Origin: DASTOB01 sp035720425
GTDB taxonomy: Bacteria; Chloroflexota; Limnocylindria; Limnocylindrales; CSP1-4
DNA length: 7,062 bases
NCBI GenBank assembly: GCA_035720425.1
Contig: DASTOB010000047.1
Span: forward strand, 1-7,062
Direction: 5' to 3'
Below the pieces are notes generated by a model that had not been told where the DNA came from, searched no databases, and saw only the letters and a list, made by a program, of their open reading frames with translations. The translations under genes and the position numbers were made by a program. This document shows positions 5,741 to 7,062 of this stretch, one piece after another; position 1 is the stretch's first letter; the number at the start of each line of letters is the position of its first letter.

Positions 5741-7062
5741 GGGTCGCCGGACTCGTTCTCGCCGCGGGACTCTCGTCGCGGTTCGGCAGCCCGAAGGCGC
5801 TCGCCGTCGTCGGCGGGCGGCCGCTCCTCCAGCACGTCCTCGACGCCGTCGCCGCCACGCCGCTCGACCCGGTGCTCGTCGTACTCGGGCACGCCGCCGA
5901 CGAGATCGAGGCGGCGATCGACTGGCACGACGAGGTGCGCCTTCGCAACCCGGACCCGGCGCGTGGCCTCGCGAGCTCGCTCCACCTGGGTCTCGACGAC
6001 CTCGGTGCCGTCCTGCCGCGGCTCGACGCGGCGGTCGTCGTGCTCGGGGATCAGCCACGCACGCGGTCGGCGGTCATCGACGCGCTCCTCGCGGCAGCCG
6101 CGCGAACGGAGCGGCCGCTCGTCGCGCCGCGCTACGCTGGCGGCGGCGGGATCAACCCGGTTCTCGTCCGGCACGTTGCGTTCGACCTGGTCGATCGGGT
6201 GACCGGGGACCGCGGGTTCGGCCCATTCATCGCGACCCACCTCGACCTCGTCGAATGGGTCGACGTGGACGGCTCCAATCCCGACGTCGACACCCCCGCG
6301 GACCTCGCCCGCATCGCCGAGGAGCTGTGGGCCGAAAGGGTGCGGGCCAACCGCGACCAGGTGGAGCGGGTCCGCGAGGTGCCGGACGGGCCCGACTTCT
6401 ACGCACCGGTCCGGAGCATCTTCCGGGCCGATCCCGACCGGACCGACGACGCCGTGCTCGATCACCTGCGCGGCCTCGCCCGGGCGGGAGAGGCGTGGCT
6501 CGACATCGGGGCGGGCGCCGGGCGGTATGCGCTGCCGCTCGCCAGGATCGTGCGTGAGGTCGTGGCCGTCGACCCCTCCGCGGGGATGCTCGGGTCGCTC
6601 CGCGAGGGCGCGGCGGAGGCCGCGATCGCGAACGTCCGGGCGATCGAGGGTCGCTGGCCGCCGTCGCCGGAGCTCCGGGCGGCACTCGGGCCAGACCCGG
6701 TGGCTGACGCCGCGCTCATCGCCCACGTCGGCTACGACGTCGAGGACATCGGGCCCTTCGTCGACGCGATGGAGGTCGCGGCGCGCCGGCTGTGCGTCGC
6801 GGTGATGATGGATCGCCAGCCGGGCTCGCTCGCCGAGGGGTTCTGGCCGCCCGTCCATGGCGAGACGCGAGTGCGCCTGCCGGCCCTGCCGGAGTTCGAG
6901 GAGCTCCTCCGCGTGCGCGGACGCGACCCGCGGGTGACGATCGTCGAGCAGTCGCCGCGCCGGTTCGAGTCGCGCGAGGACGTCGAACGGTTCGTCCGCC
7001 GCCAGCTCTGGATCGCCGACGGCGGCGAGAAGGAGCGCCGCTTCCACGCCGCCTTCGACGAG
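5737..7062 (+). CDS. mocA: MocA-like molybdopterin nucleotidyltransferase fused to a class I SAM methyltransferase (3' end beyond window)
   Basis: The frame is open from ATG 5737 to the window edge (442 codons, no stop), so the gene is incomplete at its 3' end. Residues 1-~198 are a MobA/MocA-type nucleotidyltransferase: LAAGLSSRFGSPKAL at 8-22, GLASSL at 77-82, LGDQP with D105, GGINPVL with N140-P141, and DVDTPADL at 183-190. The LAAG and GDQP forms are those of the CTP-using MocA enzymes, which make the cytosine dinucleotide cofactor used by CO dehydrogenase-type enzymes; GTP-using MobA has LAGG. Residues ~199-240 are a charged linker. Residues ~240-442 are a Rossmann-fold methyltransferase: motif I LDIGAGAGRY at 255-264, acidic residue D279 in VAVDPSAGML, and a later LIAHVGYDVEDIGPF segment. 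No NPPY/DPPY motif, so not an N6-adenine DNA methylase; the substrate is unknown. The ATG overlaps the xdhC stop and has no Shine-Dalgarno sequence, suggesting coupled translation. Confidence 0.88.
   Translation, partial: MRVAGLVLAAGLSSRFGSPKALAVVGGRPLLQHVLDAVAATPLDPVLVVLGHAADEIEAAIDWHDEVRLRNPDPARGLASSLHLGLDDLGAVLPRLDAAVVVLGDQPRTRSAVIDALLAAAARTERPLVAPRYAGGGGINPVLVRHVAFDLVDRVTGDRGFGPFIATHLDLVEWVDVDGSNPDVDTPADLARIAEELWAERVRANRDQVERVREVPDGPDFYAPVRSIFRADPDRTDDAVLDHLRGLARAGEAWLDIGAGAGRYALPLARIVREVVAVDPSAGMLGSLREGAAEAAIANVRAIEGRWPPSPELRAALGPDPVADAALIAHVGYDVEDIGPFVDAMEVAARRLCVAVMMDRQPGSLAEGFWPPVHGETRVRLPALPEFEELLRVRGRDPRVTIVEQSPRRFESREDVERFVRRQLWIADGGEKERRFHAAFDE

Noticed and set aside
2066..6058. 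A 1,330-codon open frame on the - strand spanning several genes
   Set aside because: It lies antisense to well-identified genes, is dominated by R, A, G, P and E, and shows no recognisable domain. Very high GC content removes stop codons from the antisense frames.
6298..6360. Separate start for the methyltransferase, for example GTG 6340 or GTG 6361
   Set aside because: There is no stop codon between the nucleotidyltransferase motifs and these codons and no Shine-Dalgarno sequence before them, so a single fused gene is the simplest reading. Internal initiation cannot be excluded.
5455..7047. A 530-codon open frame on the - strand over the xdhC end and the mocA-methyltransferase gene
   Set aside because: It opposes clear MocA and methyltransferase motifs on the + strand, has low-complexity arginine-rich composition and no motif of its own.

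Overview
The window is 7,062 bases of very GC-rich, densely packed coding DNA, all on the + strand. Third codon positions are almost always G or C. The gene set and wording of the proteins fit a Chloroflexota or Actinomycetota-type bacterium. I lean towards a Chloroflexota lineage because of the style of the C-terminal methyltransferase and of the XdhC protein, but this is an impression from memory, not a proof. No RNA genes, insertion sequences, phage genes, CRISPR arrays or convincing terminators were seen.

Layout: (1) 1-211, the 3' end of a molybdenum hydroxylase large subunit (CoxL/xanthine dehydrogenase family). (2) 208-1068, the FAD-binding medium subunit (CoxM type), joined by an ATGA overlap. 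(3) 1087-2130, a molybdopterin-binding protein with a MoaB/MoeA-like fold. (4) 2153-3088, a MoxR/CoxD-type AAA+ ATPase. (5) 3122-4507, a CoxE-type von Willebrand A protein with a complete MIDAS. (6) 4565-5740, an XdhC/CoxF-type cofactor-insertion protein. (7) 5737 to the window edge, a MobA/MocA-like nucleotidyltransferase fused in frame to a class I SAM-dependent methyltransferase, again joined by an ATGA overlap. Gaps between genes are 57 bases or less, so no long non-coding stretch exists.

Working model: this is one operon holding part of a molybdenum hydroxylase plus its maturation kit. The catalytic subunits come first. The MocA-like domain would attach CMP to molybdopterin, the MPT-binding protein may hold or hand over the cofactor, XdhC would protect and insert the sulfurated cofactor, and the CoxD/CoxE pair would act as an ATP-driven, VWA-assisted remodelling machine on the apo-enzyme. 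The [2Fe-2S] small subunit (CoxS) is not in the window and probably lies upstream. The large-subunit tail looks like the form II/xanthine-dehydrogenase-like branch rather than true form I CO dehydrogenase, so the substrate is open.

The most unusual item is the nucleotidyltransferase-methyltransferase fusion. It is an uninterrupted reading frame of 442 codons running off the window end. The second is that the MPT-binding protein and the nucleotidyltransferase, which I recall as a single fused protein in Alphaproteobacteria, are separate here, with the nucleotidyltransferase joined to a different partner.
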